Of a stretch of 50,259 bases of DNA, positions 32,710-41,289 are shown piece after piece; positions within the stretch are counted from its first letter, which is position 1, and each line of letters starts with the position of its first letter. Under the pieces are notes generated by a model. The model did not search any database and was not told the DNA's origin. It saw only the letters and a program-made list of their open reading frames with translations. The translations under genes and the position numbers were made by a program. Origin of the DNA: Fibrobacter sp. (lineage in GTDB: Bacteria; Fibrobacterota; Fibrobacteria; Fibrobacterales; Fibrobacteraceae); assembly GCA_017530965.1 (NCBI GenBank), contig JAFXLS010000004.1, positions 1 through 50,259 of the forward strand. Direction: 5' to 3'.

Positions 32710-33459
32710 TTACTTTCCTGAGCTTTGTACACTATCTATATACTTCTTGAATCCTTCGACACCCAGGCTGTACATGTCGACGAACTTCGTTGCGAACGGT
32801 GGCAGCTTGCGCGGGTGCATGCCCAAGGCGTCGTGCATCACGAGCACTTGGCCGTCCGTGAACTTTCCTCCGCCAATACCGATCGTCACCGCGTTCACCA
32901 TGCCGGTAATCTTGGTGCCGAGCTCCTCGGGAATGTGTTCCAGCACCATCTCGAAACAACCCAGGTCATCTACATACTTGGCAGCCTTGATGATTGCGGC
33001 CGCTTCTTCTTCGGTGCGGCCCTTCTGCTTAAAGTTCTCGGCCGTCTGCGGCAAAAGTCCGAGGTGCGCACAAATAGGAATGTCGTGGTTCAGCAAATAT
33101 TCGTGCACGCCCGTGGGGGTGCCCTCGATTTTTACACAAGAAGCTCCCACGTCCATAAAGCGGCGAGCGTTATCATATGCCGTTTGCGGGTCCTTGTCGC
33201 TCAAGTAGGGCATGTCGGCCACCACGTGGGTGTTGGGGGCGCCGCGGCACACCGCCGAAACAAAAATCAGCATCTCGTTCATGCCGATTTCGCGGGTGCT
33301 CTTGTAGCCGAGCATCGTGTTTGCTAGGCTGTCGCCTACCAAAATCTGGTCCACGCCTGCCGCCTCTGCCATCTGTGCAAAAGCGTAGTCGTAGGCGGTA
33401 ATCATCGAAACTTTTTCGCCCTTAGCTTTCTTGTTCTTTATGTCGATTGGGCTGAGCAT
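32710..33459 (-). CDS. panB: 3-methyl-2-oxobutanoate hydroxymethyltransferase (PanB)
   Basis: The 249-residue TIM-barrel enzyme has ITAYDYAFAQMAEAAGVD, LVGDSLANTMLGY (Mg site Asp), ADMPYL, KIEG and VMHDALGM. It forms ketopantoate in pantothenate synthesis. The length is slightly short of 264 because of a compact N-terminus. Its start lies 22 bases inside recO. It is the last gene of the HIT-recO-panB operon, before a structured region and a terminator. panC and panD are not in the window. Confidence 0.93.
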   Translation of the reverse strand: MLSPIDIKNKKAKGEKVSMITAYDYAFAQMAEAAGVDQILVGDSLANTMLGYKSTREIGMNEMLIFVSAVCRGAPNTHVVADMPYLSDKDPQTAYDNARRFMDVGASCVKIEGTPTGVHEYLLNHDIPICAHLGLLPQTAENFKQKGRTEEEAAAIIKAAKYVDDLGCFEMVLEHIPEELGTKITGMVNAVTIGIGGGKFTDGQVLVMHDALGMHPRKLPPFATKFVDMYSLGVEGFKKYIDSVQSSGK

Positions 33460-34223
33460 AATTTACGAACCTCCTGTAGCCATGAAAGGGAATGGATTTC
33501 TTTCAGGAATCCGATGTGATTGCGCAGATAAGATAGCAAAGCGTTCTCCACAAAGACGCGCCCCGTGAGTTTTTGTAGCGCCTGCTCGGGGTTGTTTTGC
33601 GTTAAATTCAGTTCCCAGAGCCCCTGCAATGTCTCTGCGCGGGCACGTGCGCTCTGTACACCCTGGCACTGCTTGCAAATGAGCGCGCCCGATTCCGGGA
33701 AAAAGTCCGCTGCAGGTTCCGTGAGCACCTTTTCGCAGCGGCTGCACACGCCAAGTTCCAGGTGGTAGCCCCACAAGTCGCAAATGTCCAGCAACCAGCG
33801 GCTGAATACCGAGTCGGCGGATGATTGATCCTTCTCACTTGCAGCGGGCGAGTCGAACTCCTCAAGCGCCTGTTTTAGCAAGGCGAACTCTTCGGGAATC
33901 GGTGTGGCTGGCGGCGCATACCGCAGCACAATCTCGGCCATTACTTGTGCAACCGCCAGGTTCAACAGGGAATTCCGCAACTCACCATGCCAGTCGATAA
34001 TCGACGCCTCTTTAATGAACTGCAATTCCTTGGCCGGGTTTTGCCGGAACACCACCTCGGAGAGTGCAAGCGGGTCAAGTGCCCCCTTGAACGGGGACTC
34101 CTTGCGCTTAGCGCCCTTGATAATAAAACTCACCACGCCGCACTCTTCGGTGAGCGCTTTCACGATAAAGCTCGAGTCGCTATACGCAAACCGGTGCAGG
34201 ACAATGGCGCGGGTTTTGATCAT
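33438..34223 (-). CDS. recO: DNA repair protein RecO
   Basis: The 261-residue protein opens with an OB fold (RAIVLHRFAYSDSSFIVKALTEECG, about residues 5-30) followed by GAKRKES. A helical domain follows, with a zinc site of two CxxC pairs (CSRC...CKQC, about residues 180-206). RecO loads RecA onto SSB-coated DNA together with RecR. It starts 1 base before the HIT stop ends and overlaps panB by 22 bases. Confidence 0.9.
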   Translation of the reverse strand: MIKTRAIVLHRFAYSDSSFIVKALTEECGVVSFIIKGAKRKESPFKGALDPLALSEVVFRQNPAKELQFIKEASIIDWHGELRNSLLNLAVAQVMAEIVLRYAPPATPIPEEFALLKQALEEFDSPAASEKDQSSADSVFSRWLLDICDLWGYHLELGVCSRCEKVLTEPAADFFPESGALICKQCQGVQSARARAETLQGLWELNLTQNNPEQALQKLTGRVFVENALLSYLRNHIGFLKEIHSLSWLQEVRKLCSAQST

Positions 34224-34580
34224 TTAGTCTTTCGGGAACGGAGGCCAACCCATGACCTGGCCACCAAGTACGTGCAGGTGAATGTGGAACACCGTCTGGC
34301 CCGCGTCGGCCTTGCAGTTGAACACAAAACGAGCGCCCGATTCTTCGATACCCAGTTCCTTCGCGATAATTTGTGCGCGGTAAAGCATCTTGCCCACCAG
34401 TTCGCAGTCAGTCGGCTGCATGTCCATGATGGTCGAAATGTGGCGCTTGGGCACTACCAGAAAGTGCACCGGGGCCTGCGGGGCAATGTCGTAGAAGGCG
34501 AACACGTCGTCGTCTTCGTAGATTTTCTTGGAAGGGATTTCACCCTTGATGATTTTGCAGAAAAGACAGTTTTCACTCAT
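34224..34580 (-). CDS. HIT-family nucleotide hydrolase (HinT-like)
   Basis: The 118-residue protein has CLFCKIIKGEIPS, VPKRHISTI and the catalytic HIHLHVLGG (histidine triad). It hydrolyses purine nucleoside phosphoramidates. I chose ATG 34580 because MSENCLFCKI is the family start; the frame runs to 34760 through an unrelated terminator and prepilin sequence. A TATAGT box lies 4 nt before the ATG. It is the first gene of the operon with recO and panB. Confidence 0.93.
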   Translation of the reverse strand: MSENCLFCKIIKGEIPSKKIYEDDDVFAFYDIAPQAPVHFLVVPKRHISTIMDMQPTDCELVGKMLYRAQIIAKELGIEESGARFVFNCKADAGQTVFHIHLHVLGGQVMGWPPFPKD

Positions 34581-34607
34581 AGTGACTATAAAGTAGTAAA
34601 AAGAAAG

Positions 34608-34628
34608 GCCGCCCGTTTTTTGGGCGGC
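34608..34628 (-). terminator. Terminator after the prepilin gene at 34660
   Basis: GCCGCCC and GGGCGGC, loop of seven bases. On the minus strand it is followed by CTTTCTTTTT. Confidence 0.85.
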
Positions 34629-34659
34629 TGGAAAGGGGAATGGGCTGTTGGTAGAAATT

Positions 34660-35493
34660 CTAATTGCAGAGGCCTGTTTCAGTCGAAAAACAGACTCCTT
34701 GACGCGTCGTGAAAGGCTTTCCTTTATCTGAGCCCTGGGCGCTCTGAACGAAAACTTCAAGAGAATGGGTCTTTTCGTTTTTGTTCAACCATCTAATTTT
34801 AAAATTATATCTATTCTGTCCGCCGACTCCGGTTTTTGCGGCGTTTGAGTCTCCGTTCATTGCCTTGCTGACAAAAAGAGGCTTTGTGGGGAATGTTCTC
34901 CACCATGTTTCGTTGTTGATTTTAGCTTGATAGGCGGTGAAGGTACTGGTCGATTTAATGTTGTTGCCGTTGTGTTGTCTGGCATAGAGAATATCGGCGA
35001 CGGCGCCGAAACCGGCGTCTGTAAGAGCATCTCTCCAAAATCCGTCACTTGTAAGGAGCCCGCACATATTTTGGTTGTCGTTGATTCTACGCGTGTTGTT
35101 TGCTTGGAAATTGGCTGGGAGAATATCGTGTAGTTCGATAATGAACAGCGTTACACCGTTATCGCTGGCCAACCATTTGCTTAGGTTGTCTTTGTTGTTC
35201 TTTCCGCTACCACAGGAGTTCGATTCGTCCATACGATATACGTCATCTTCGTACAAGGCTCTGTTAAGGGCGTCGCGAAGGTAATAAAGCTTCATTAGGT
35301 CAATTTTTTGCCTTGTCTTTTCAATGTAGTCCGTGAGCTTTGGTACTGCAACGCCCGAAAGCAGGTTTACAATAATGATTACCACCATTAATTCAACGAG
35401 GGTAAAACCGGCCTTCCTTTTGTTCCGGTCAGCGTCTTTAGTGACCTTGAGCGAGCAGAACTCGCCAATTTTCTTTAAAATTCCAATCAGCAT
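34660..35493 (-). CDS. Type IV pilin-like / pseudopilin protein with long leader
   Basis: The 277-residue prepilin has a long leader of 29 residues rich in Lys, then the peptidase site KAG/FTLVELMVVIIIV (Gly29/Phe30; Glu34 at position +5) and a hydrophobic helix. The globular part has four cysteines and Asn/Thr-rich text (NNTRRINDNQNMCG). It is larger than the pilin at 36908 and could be a minor pilin, adhesin or GspG-like pseudopilin. AAGGAGG at 35504-35511 and a TATATT box further upstream give a leader of about 30 nt. It is divergent from the Rpn gene and pilin gene. Confidence 0.88.
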   Translation of the reverse strand: MLIGILKKIGEFCSLKVTKDADRNKRKAGFTLVELMVVIIIVNLLSGVAVPKLTDYIEKTRQKIDLMKLYYLRDALNRALYEDDVYRMDESNSCGSGKNNKDNLSKWLASDNGVTLFIIELHDILPANFQANNTRRINDNQNMCGLLTSDGFWRDALTDAGFGAVADILYARQHNGNNIKSTSTFTAYQAKINNETWWRTFPTKPLFVSKAMNGDSNAAKTGVGGQNRYNFKIRWLNKNEKTHSLEVFVQSAQGSDKGKPFTTRQGVCFSTETGLCN

Positions 35494-35586
35494 AAAAACC
35501 TCCTTCTTAACTGAGGCCTAACAGCGTAAATATAAAACAATTTTTTACACGAGTCTGTGATCTGTAACAAAAATATGATTTTTTTC

Positions 35587-35602
35587 TTATTCCAACTTGG
35601 AA
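35587..35602. promoter_or_regulatory. Palindrome TTCCAA-C-TTGGAA, left copy
   Basis: 35590-35602 is a palindrome of 6-bp arms. TTATTCCAACTTGGA is the exact reverse complement of 36600-36614. The two copies flank the Rpn gene in inverted orientation, with A-runs pointing outward. It could be an element end or an operator for the prepilin promoter. Confidence 0.5.
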
Positions 35603-35737
35603 CATAGGGACGTTGGGAAAAAATGTGCATCTTCCCGTTTTTACAAAAGTTTTACAAAAAAAATGGTATTCAGACGCCTGAAAAAAGCGTGTTAGGTAAT
35701 AGGGAGTGCCCGTAACTTAACACGAAAGGAAAATACA

Positions 35738-36538
35738 ATGAATATCAAGTCTTTTGATGACCTTGACATTACCGACCCGATTATGTTTGGGCTTGTATTC
35801 AGCAACAAGCATATCGCAAAGCCCTTTATAGAGCATTTGCTGGACATTGAAGTTGACCACCTGGAAACACCCGTTCCTGAGGCGGTTTTGAGCTACGATG
35901 CGGAACACAAGGGCGTGCGCTACGACGTCTTTGCGCGGGAAACCAACGAAAATGGCGAAACAATCCGTTCCTTTGATTTGGAGATGCAGATGGTTGACAC
36001 TAAGGAACTTCCGCAGCGAGCCAGATACTACCAGAGCGTAGGCGATGGCGTGGCTCTTTCGAAGGGTGGCTATTATACCAGCCTCAAAGAACAATATATC
36101 ATCTTCTTATGCCCTATGGATATTTTTGGGCATGGGTATCCTGCATATCATTTTGAAAACAGGGCGAGAGAGGATACTGGTGTCACATTGAATGACCTCA
36201 CTTATAAGAATTATTATATATTTACAAGGTATAATGATTTTACGGATCCGGTCGTCAAGGCGTATATGAAGTATTTTGCGACCCGGAATGCGGACTCCCG
36301 TGAAACCAAAAACATCAACGACCAGGTGTCTCATTACAAAGCAGACACTCTCATAAGGAACAAGTATATGACTTACGAATATGACCTTCATGAAAGCAAG
36401 GAAGAAGGAAAAGTTGAGGCTAAGCGTGAAATGGCTGCCGATATGCTTGCTGACGGTGATTCCGTTGAAAAGGTTGTACGCATTTCCAAACTGACCGAAG
36501 CCGAGGTGCTTGCTATCAAGGCGAACCTTGTGCTGTAG
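35738..36538 (+). CDS. Rpn-family recombination-promoting nuclease / PD-(D/E)XK putative transposase
   Basis: The 266-residue protein has the Rpn/PDDEXK_2 layout: DITDPIMFGLVFSNK at the start, LDIEV, GVRYDVFARE with the metal Asp, SFDLEMQM with the Glu-x-Gln of the nuclease core, then RARYYQS. The C-terminal helix contains EEGKVEAKREMAADMLADG, a common ending in this family. Such proteins are DNA endonucleases that raise RecA-independent recombination or act in phage defence. AAAGGA precedes the ATG and a terminator follows. It lies between two divergent prepilin genes and is flanked by inverted copies of a 15-bp palindrome. Confidence 0.85.
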   Translation: MNIKSFDDLDITDPIMFGLVFSNKHIAKPFIEHLLDIEVDHLETPVPEAVLSYDAEHKGVRYDVFARETNENGETIRSFDLEMQMVDTKELPQRARYYQSVGDGVALSKGGYYTSLKEQYIIFLCPMDIFGHGYPAYHFENRAREDTGVTLNDLTYKNYYIFTRYNDFTDPVVKAYMKYFATRNADSRETKNINDQVSHYKADTLIRNKYMTYEYDLHESKEEGKVEAKREMAADMLADGDSVEKVVRISKLTEAEVLAIKANLVL

Positions 36539-36565
36539 TCAAAACAATGCAGAATGGTGGCCTGT

Positions 36566-36590
36566 AACCCGGCGAAAGCCGGGTTTTTCT
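36566..36590 (+). terminator. Terminator after the Rpn gene
   Basis: AACCCGGC and GCCGGGTT with GAAA loop, then TTTCTTTTTTT. Confidence 0.9.
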
Positions 36591-36599
36591 TTTTTTCAA

Positions 36600-36614
36600 T
36601 CCAAGTTGGAATAA
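36600..36614. promoter_or_regulatory. Palindrome TCCAA-G-TTGGA, right copy
   Basis: TCCAAGTTGGAATAA is the inverted partner of the left copy at 35587. It lies just beyond the Rpn terminator. The rest of the gap to 36779 is AT-rich, with no gene. Confidence 0.5.
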
Positions 36615-36779
36615 AAAAATTCAGTTTTTTTCTTAAAAAAATGTTTTTTTTCAAAAAAATTTGTATATATACATCATCAAAGTTCTGGCTGGAATATGGC
36701 GATTTTGATGTGAAAACGATAGAATTTTGCAAACAAAGTAAAAATTTGTGACAAAAGTCTGACAATTTTTACACAAAAA

Positions 36780-36795
36780 TGCAAAAAATTTTGCA
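36780..36795. promoter_or_regulatory. Candidate operator upstream of the pilin promoter
   Basis: TGCAAAA-AA-TTTTGCA is a 7-bp-arm palindrome centred about 50 bases before the expected transcription start. A further TTTTGCAAA word lies at about 36725. Confidence 0.4.
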
Positions 36796-36801
36796 AAACT
36801 A

Positions 36802-36830
36802 TTGCTTTTCTGAAAAAAATTGTTTATATT
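36802..36830 (+). promoter_or_regulatory. Promoter of the major pilin gene
   Basis: TTGCTT (36802-36807) and TATATT (36825-36830) are separated by exactly 17 bases. The leader is about 70 nt, with AAGGAG just before the ATG. Confidence 0.65.
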
Positions 36831-36907
36831 ACAGACATAAACCGGTTGAACGCCCACTAACGGGCCTAAGACCAAACAAGTGTGTAACAAACAACAAGGA
36901 GTACACT

Positions 36908-37384
36908 ATGAAAAAGCAAGGTTTTACCCTCATTGAATTGATGGTCGTGATCGTGATCATGGGCATCTTGGCCGCCGTCGCAGTACCGAAACTGTTCGGC
37001 ATGATTGCTAAGTCTAAGGCTTCCGAAATCGGCCCGGCCGCTGGCGAATATGTCAAGCTGCAGGATGCCTACATCGCTGAAGTTGGTGACTATATCGGTG
37101 GCTTTGGCAAGATTGGCTACGAAATGCAGGCTACGACTAGCTTCGACTATAAGGGCTCGGTTACCTCGACTGGTACGGTAGCTCTTAGCACTGGTGCAAC
37201 TGGTGCTTGGGAAGCTAAGTCTTTGGTGGCTTTGAATGACTGCACCAAGGGTTCTTCTTGGACGCTTGATGTTGCTGCTTCTCAGTCTGGTAACGGCGCT
37301 AAGTGGACCGCAAATTATCCCAGTGGTGTCGCTGCTTGCGAAACCCTGACGCCTCGTTTTGGTGATCTGACTCGTGGTAAATAA
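36908..37384 (+). CDS. pilA: Type IV major pilin-like protein
   Basis: The 158-residue prepilin has a short leader MKKQG and cleavage before FTLIELMVVIVIMGILAAVAVPKL (Glu at +5). The mature protein is about 153 residues, with two cysteines (in NDCTKG and AACET) likely forming the D-region disulfide. The middle is rich in Thr, Ser, Gly and Ala. Size, strong promoter, strong Shine-Dalgarno sequence and terminator suggest an abundant major pilin. The frame is open to 36779, but ATG 36908 with AAGGAG and the pilin leader is the true start. PilT and PilC at 7.3-9.6 kb would service it. Confidence 0.9.
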   Translation: MKKQGFTLIELMVVIVIMGILAAVAVPKLFGMIAKSKASEIGPAAGEYVKLQDAYIAEVGDYIGGFGKIGYEMQATTSFDYKGSVTSTGTVALSTGATGAWEAKSLVALNDCTKGSSWTLDVAASQSGNGAKWTANYPSGVAACETLTPRFGDLTRGK

Positions 37385-37405
37385 GGTTAGTCTGAAATAA
37401 TCTAA

Positions 37406-37433
37406 AGAAAGACCTGCGTAAGCTGGTCTTTCT
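37406..37433 (+). terminator. Terminator after the pilin gene
   Basis: AGAAAGACC and GGTCTTTCT with a 10-base loop, followed by TTTTTT. Confidence 0.88.
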
Positions 37434-37485
37434 TTTTTTATACATTGTGTACTGTTGATGCTAGTACCATTGAAGTTAAATTAAG

Positions 37486-38607
37486 ATGACTGTGGGTAAA
37501 AATATTCGCGTTAGTCAGGTGTTACATGGGATTGTTGGTGGCGGTTCGGAACAGGTGGTTTTGAACTATTGCTCCCGTATGCACGATATCCATTTTGATT
37601 TGTTATATCAGTACGAACCGAACCCGCAGATTTTGGAACGCTTTAATGAAGTCGGAATTAACTGCATCCAGATTCCTGACAAGGTGCATCACCCGCTAAA
37701 GCATTTGTGGACAATGTTCAAGATATTCCGCAAAGGGCACTATGATGTTGTTCATAGCCATTTAGATTGGTATATGAATAGCTATGTGTGCTTTGTGGCG
37801 ATGCTTGCTGGCATCAAGAAACGGCTTGCGCACCATCACCAAGCTTACACGGTTTCTCATGAATTGTCATTCCGGGCGTTGCCCCGGAATCTCCTTTGTG
37901 CCATAATGCGTATTCCTTGCAAATTATTCGCAACCCGTTGGCTAGCCTGTGGCGAAGCCGCCGCCATCAACGGTTGGGGGCTTAAAGCTTTCAAGAAGGG
38001 CAAGGTGACTATTCTCCCTAATGCAATTGATCCAGAACGGTTCAAATATAGTGAGTCTGCTCGCCGAGAAATTCGTACAAAGTATGGAATTGCCGAAACT
38101 GATTTTGTAATTGGACATGTGGGGAGATTTTTCCCGGAGAAGAATCACAAGTTTATTGTTGAATTATACTCCGAATATTCCCGAATGCATGACAACTGCA
38201 GACTATTGCTTGTCGGGAATGGTCCTCTGCAAGCTGAAATACAGGCCTTGGTGAATCAAAAAAGACTAGAAGATAAAGTTGTTTTTGCTGGGTTGCAAAA
38301 AGATGTTGTTGGATTCTATAGCGCGATGGATGTGCTATTGCTGCCATCGACACGCGAAGCGTTCCCAATGACGCTGGTGGAAGCTCAGTATAATGGATTG
38401 TGCTGTGTCGTGAGTGATGCTGTGCCAAAAGAAGTTGCGATTACTGATAACGTTAATGCGTTGCCTATTGATGATGTGGAACCTTGGTGTGAAAAGATTG
38501 GTTCTTTTAGTGTGAGAAAAAATCGACCTGTGCCACAGGTGAAAAATAGTAGATTTGATATTAGGACCTGTTATAAAACGCTGGAGTTACTTTATCAGAT
38601 TCCATAA
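37486..38607 (+). CDS. Glycosyltransferase family 4 (EpsF-like), with in-frame palindromic repeat
   Basis: The 373-residue GT-B enzyme has an N-terminal GGGSEQVVLNY motif, HSHLDWYMNSY, the C-terminal Rossmann region VIGHVGRFFPEKNH, and the donor-binding DVLLLPSTREAFPMTLVEAQ (E-x7-E type). It probably transfers a sugar to a lipid-linked or growing polysaccharide. Residues 127-136 (LSFRALPRNL) are encoded by a palindrome at 37865-37894. It is the only plus-strand gene of the polysaccharide locus. Its 3' end overlaps the convergent glycosyltransferase by 21 bases. Confidence 0.85.
   Translation: MTVGKNIRVSQVLHGIVGGGSEQVVLNYCSRMHDIHFDLLYQYEPNPQILERFNEVGINCIQIPDKVHHPLKHLWTMFKIFRKGHYDVVHSHLDWYMNSYVCFVAMLAGIKKRLAHHHQAYTVSHELSFRALPRNLLCAIMRIPCKLFATRWLACGEAAAINGWGLKAFKKGKVTILPNAIDPERFKYSESARREIRTKYGIAETDFVIGHVGRFFPEKNHKFIVELYSEYSRMHDNCRLLLVGNGPLQAEIQALVNQKRLEDKVVFAGLQKDVVGFYSAMDVLLLPSTREAFPMTLVEAQYNGLCCVVSDAVPKEVAITDNVNALPIDDVEPWCEKIGSFSVRKNRPVPQVKNSRFDIRTCYKTLELLYQIP
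37865..37894 (+). repeat. Palindrome inside the GT4 gene
   Basis: ATTCCGGG and CCCGGAAT (8-bp arms) are preceded by TGTC. The word layout (TGTCATTCCGG...CCGGAATCTCC) resembles dispersed bacterial repeats related in style to those at 29965 and 31582. It is translated in frame. Confidence 0.5.
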
Positions 38608-39294
38608 TTTCATAATCAGCTTCTTTCCAAAAATTCGAATCATCAGATTCGCAAAGCGCTGTTTGGGGCCTATCCAAGATGCTGCGTAATGGTGTATTGT
38701 CAATGTGTTTTCGGTGATATTGATTTTGCCAAACTGTGATGGCTTGGGACAAAAAAAATCTGTAGGGAAAATTGTAACACCTGCAACTTCTTGCTTTTCC
38801 CCATTTTTTTTGAGTCCATGTTTAAGAAGAACTTCTGTATTGTATGCAGGCGACGGTAATAGATTTAATGAGCCGTCGTCGTTATAGAAGCTTATGCTGT
38901 CGTAGATATCGCGCATTTCTTTAAAGATTTCTAGGCCTTTTTCGCCTGCGATAATTAGACCTCCTGCAACGAATTCCTTGGATTCAAACCCCATAATGCC
39001 TTTGTATTGTAATAAAGAGCTTAATGGTTTAATCACTTCCACATCTGTATCGAAATAAAAACCACCATATTCATAGATTAAATCTGAGCGAATATAATCG
39101 GGGACAAAACCATATTTCTTTTCTTTATAGGCTGCAGCCATATAGGCATTTTTTGTAATATTGTAGTTGTCTTCATTCCATTCCTTGATTTCGTAATCGG
39201 GCAGAAACTTGTGCCAAGATGCAATGCATTTTTTGGCAAGAGGAGGTTTTTCGCCTCGGCCAAACCAGCAGTAATGTATTATTTTAGGAATCAT
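38587..39294 (-). CDS. Glycosyltransferase with DXD sugar-binding motif (Gly_transf_sug / capsule)
   Basis: The 235-residue protein starts IPKIIHYCWFG and contains VPDYIRSDLIYEYGGFYFDTDVEV, the DXD-bearing core of the Gly_transf_sug family (mannosyltransferase OCH1-like). IHHYAASW near the C-terminus is also typical. It transfers a hexose in polysaccharide assembly in the cytoplasm. It is the last gene of the long minus-strand polysaccharide run. It starts 1 base after the upstream GT2 stop. Confidence 0.88.
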   Translation of the reverse strand: MIPKIIHYCWFGRGEKPPLAKKCIASWHKFLPDYEIKEWNEDNYNITKNAYMAAAYKEKKYGFVPDYIRSDLIYEYGGFYFDTDVEVIKPLSSLLQYKGIMGFESKEFVAGGLIIAGEKGLEIFKEMRDIYDSISFYNDDGSLNLLPSPAYNTEVLLKHGLKKNGEKQEVAGVTIFPTDFFCPKPSQFGKINITENTLTIHHYAASWIGPKQRFANLMIRIFGKKLIMKLWNLIK

Positions 39295-39295
39295 A

Positions 39296-40189
39296 TTAGT
39301 GTTTAACTGGAAAAAGATGGTTATATAATGATAAGAGTATTGATGCTAAAAATACGGATGCTCTAGAAACGCCGAGCTCTTTTGCCGTTAGGTTTATGGA
39401 TTTTATCCCGGCAACTGTGTGACGGTATATGCCGATGGCCAGAAATTGGTCTCTCCATGAATTAGGAAATGTAGCAAGTTGTCCTGTTGCCCAAAGAAGT
39501 CTGCCTTGTGGATTGTTTTTATCCTTGGTGTTGTCTTTGGTTAGTCCACCATCAAGGTAATCACATATATAGATGATCTCGTTAAACCATCTTAAATAAT
39601 AGCCATCTCGCGCTATAGCATTCCATACAATTTCTTCAGAGATGAAATTTTCGCCAGGAATTTCTGGGAATGGATATTTCTTTAAAATTTCCGAGAAATA
39701 GATTTCTGCTTTATCGCCTAATAAGTTGAACTTGCGTCTTTCGCTATTTTTTGCATCAATATATTTATATAAGGAATTGTGCTGACCAAGAACTCTATTC
39801 TTTGTTTGACCTCTTAATCCTGCGATTCCAGCCCATTTGTGCGAATCATCTAGCGTCGTCGCCCAATGATTGATTTTTTCAATCGCGTTTTCAGTTATAT
39901 AATCGTCGGAGTCGACAATGAAGAATAGTTCTCCGGATGCTTTTTTTATGCCGTTATTTATTGCTCTATGTTTGCCCCCATTTTCTTGCTTTACATAGCG
40001 AATAGAAAATGGCTGCTGTTCGGACAAGAGTGACTCGAAAAAAATTTCAGTGTCGTCGGTACTGCCGTCATCAACCACCAACCACTCAAAATTTTTTTGA
40101 GTTTGTGACAAAAGTGATTGATAGAGCCTTTCTATCAATTGTCTGCGATTGTAGGTGGAAGTGAAAATGGTTATGTATGAATTTTTCAC
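39296..40189 (-). CDS. Glycosyltransferase family 2
   Basis: The 297-residue GT-A enzyme has the opening ITIFTSTYNRRQLIERLYQSL, VVDDGSTDDT, NGGKHRAINNGI and FIVDSDDYI (DXD). Its C-terminal part is helical and may contact the membrane. The start overlaps the WbsX stop by 4 bases. It is the third member of the first acetyltransferase-WbsX-GT2 cassette. Confidence 0.9.
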   Translation of the reverse strand: MKNSYITIFTSTYNRRQLIERLYQSLLSQTQKNFEWLVVDDGSTDDTEIFFESLLSEQQPFSIRYVKQENGGKHRAINNGIKKASGELFFIVDSDDYITENAIEKINHWATTLDDSHKWAGIAGLRGQTKNRVLGQHNSLYKYIDAKNSERRKFNLLGDKAEIYFSEILKKYPFPEIPGENFISEEIVWNAIARDGYYLRWFNEIIYICDYLDGGLTKDNTKDKNNPQGRLLWATGQLATFPNSWRDQFLAIGIYRHTVAGIKSINLTAKELGVSRASVFLASILLSLYNHLFPVKH

Positions 40190-41289
40190 GGAAACACCTT
40201 CTTTAATGCTTTGGCAAGAGCTTGGATATATCCTTTACCATACCTTAAATCGGGTTCCATATAATTCCCTTCACCCCATTCGTTCCATGATTTTAAGAAG
40301 ATGATTTTATTTTCTTTTTCTTTTACAATGCTCAATACGGATTCACAATGCTTTTGAAATGCTTCAGGAGTTGCATTATGGAGAATAACTGCATTTCCGC
40401 CACTTCTTGGAGAGTGATCCCAGTTTGGAATGATCGTTGGAATGACATATTCTTTGCTGTCAAAAGAAGAATGAGTGAATAAAGGGGCTGCTTTAGAATA
40501 GGGGATGACTATGGGTTTTTTGAACTTGGTGCGTAAGATGTATTTGATTATTCTATAGAGAAGAGGCCGTTTCATATATACAGAAGGAATCCTGTCTAAC
40601 AGCCCGCTAGTAACTGCATCGAACCCCAATTTTTTTATGTTTTCCATTTCTCGATCATCTTTTGCCAAGCCAACAAAATAAAAAGATTCGGCAACGTTAT
40701 TTTCTTTGATAAGAGCATTCCATATATGAAAAAATTCCTGCAACTGGGGATGTTTCAGCGGTGAATAGATCAAGAATAGCGGGCGGTTGTTGATTCTTAT
40801 GTAACGGGGGTCTTTAAAGGCGTTTAGTTGGCTGTAGAAATGTTTTTTTATATCCTCGTTACCAGGATATTCTTGAATAATGAGGTCTTTTTTGACGGAA
40901 GAACTGCAATCTGCGTTCCATAGCTTTGCTTGCCAGTTTTCGTTTGCCCATCCCAGACAAAATGGAAAATTTGGGTTTCCAGATTCTACGACTTCTTTGA
41001 AGGGCCGTTCGAGCAATTCTTTTCCATTGCCAAACCAGTAGTGCCAATAACAAAAAGCATTTACACCTGCTTCACGGGCGAGTTCGGCTTGCGCCTCGCG
41101 TATTTCCGGTATTCTCAAATCATAATATCCTAAATCGGCTGGGATCTTGGGCTGATAATGCCCTCTGAAAAGTGGTTTTGCCTTGCCTACGTTTGTCCAT
41201 TCGGTAAAGCCTTTGCCCCACCATTCGTCGTTTTCGGGAATGGGATGGTATTGGGGTAGGTAGAATGCTATGATGAGTGGCTTATCCAT
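40186..41289 (-). CDS. WbsX-like glycosyltransferase/glycosidase (first copy)
   Basis: The 367-residue protein matches the WbsX family (PF14307; GH99-like): [48 protein letters not shown] and LGWANENW. The C-terminal [15 protein letters not shown] is also diagnostic. Members occur in O-antigen and capsule loci. The reaction is not settled; a transferase or endo-glycosidase role is possible. The start overlaps the upstream acetyltransferase by 8 bases and the stop overlaps the GT2 by 4. A second copy lies at 44158-45249. Confidence 0.88.
   Translation of the reverse strand: MDKPLIIAFYLPQYHPIPENDEWWGKGFTEWTNVGKAKPLFRGHYQPKIPADLGYYDLRIPEIREAQAELAREAGVNAFCYWHYWFGNGKELLERPFKEVVESGNPNFPFCLGWANENWQAKLWNADCSSSVKKDLIIQEYPGNEDIKKHFYSQLNAFKDPRYIRINNRPLFLIYSPLKHPQLQEFFHIWNALIKENNVAESFYFVGLAKDDREMENIKKLGFDAVTSGLLDRIPSVYMKRPLLYRIIKYILRTKFKKPIVIPYSKAAPLFTHSSFDSKEYVIPTIIPNWDHSPRSGGNAVILHNATPEAFQKHCESVLSIVKEKENKIIFLKSWNEWGEGNYMEPDLRYGKGYIQALAKALKKVFP

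Noticed and set aside
34581..34760. N-terminal extension of the HIT protein
   Set aside because: The extension covers the prepilin terminator and the 3' end of that gene in another frame. MSENCLFCKI is the usual family start.
36779..36907. N-terminal extension of the pilin gene
   Set aside because: The frame happens to be open through the promoter, but the extension would contain the -35 and -10 boxes. ATG 36908 has AAGGAG and a normal prepilin leader.
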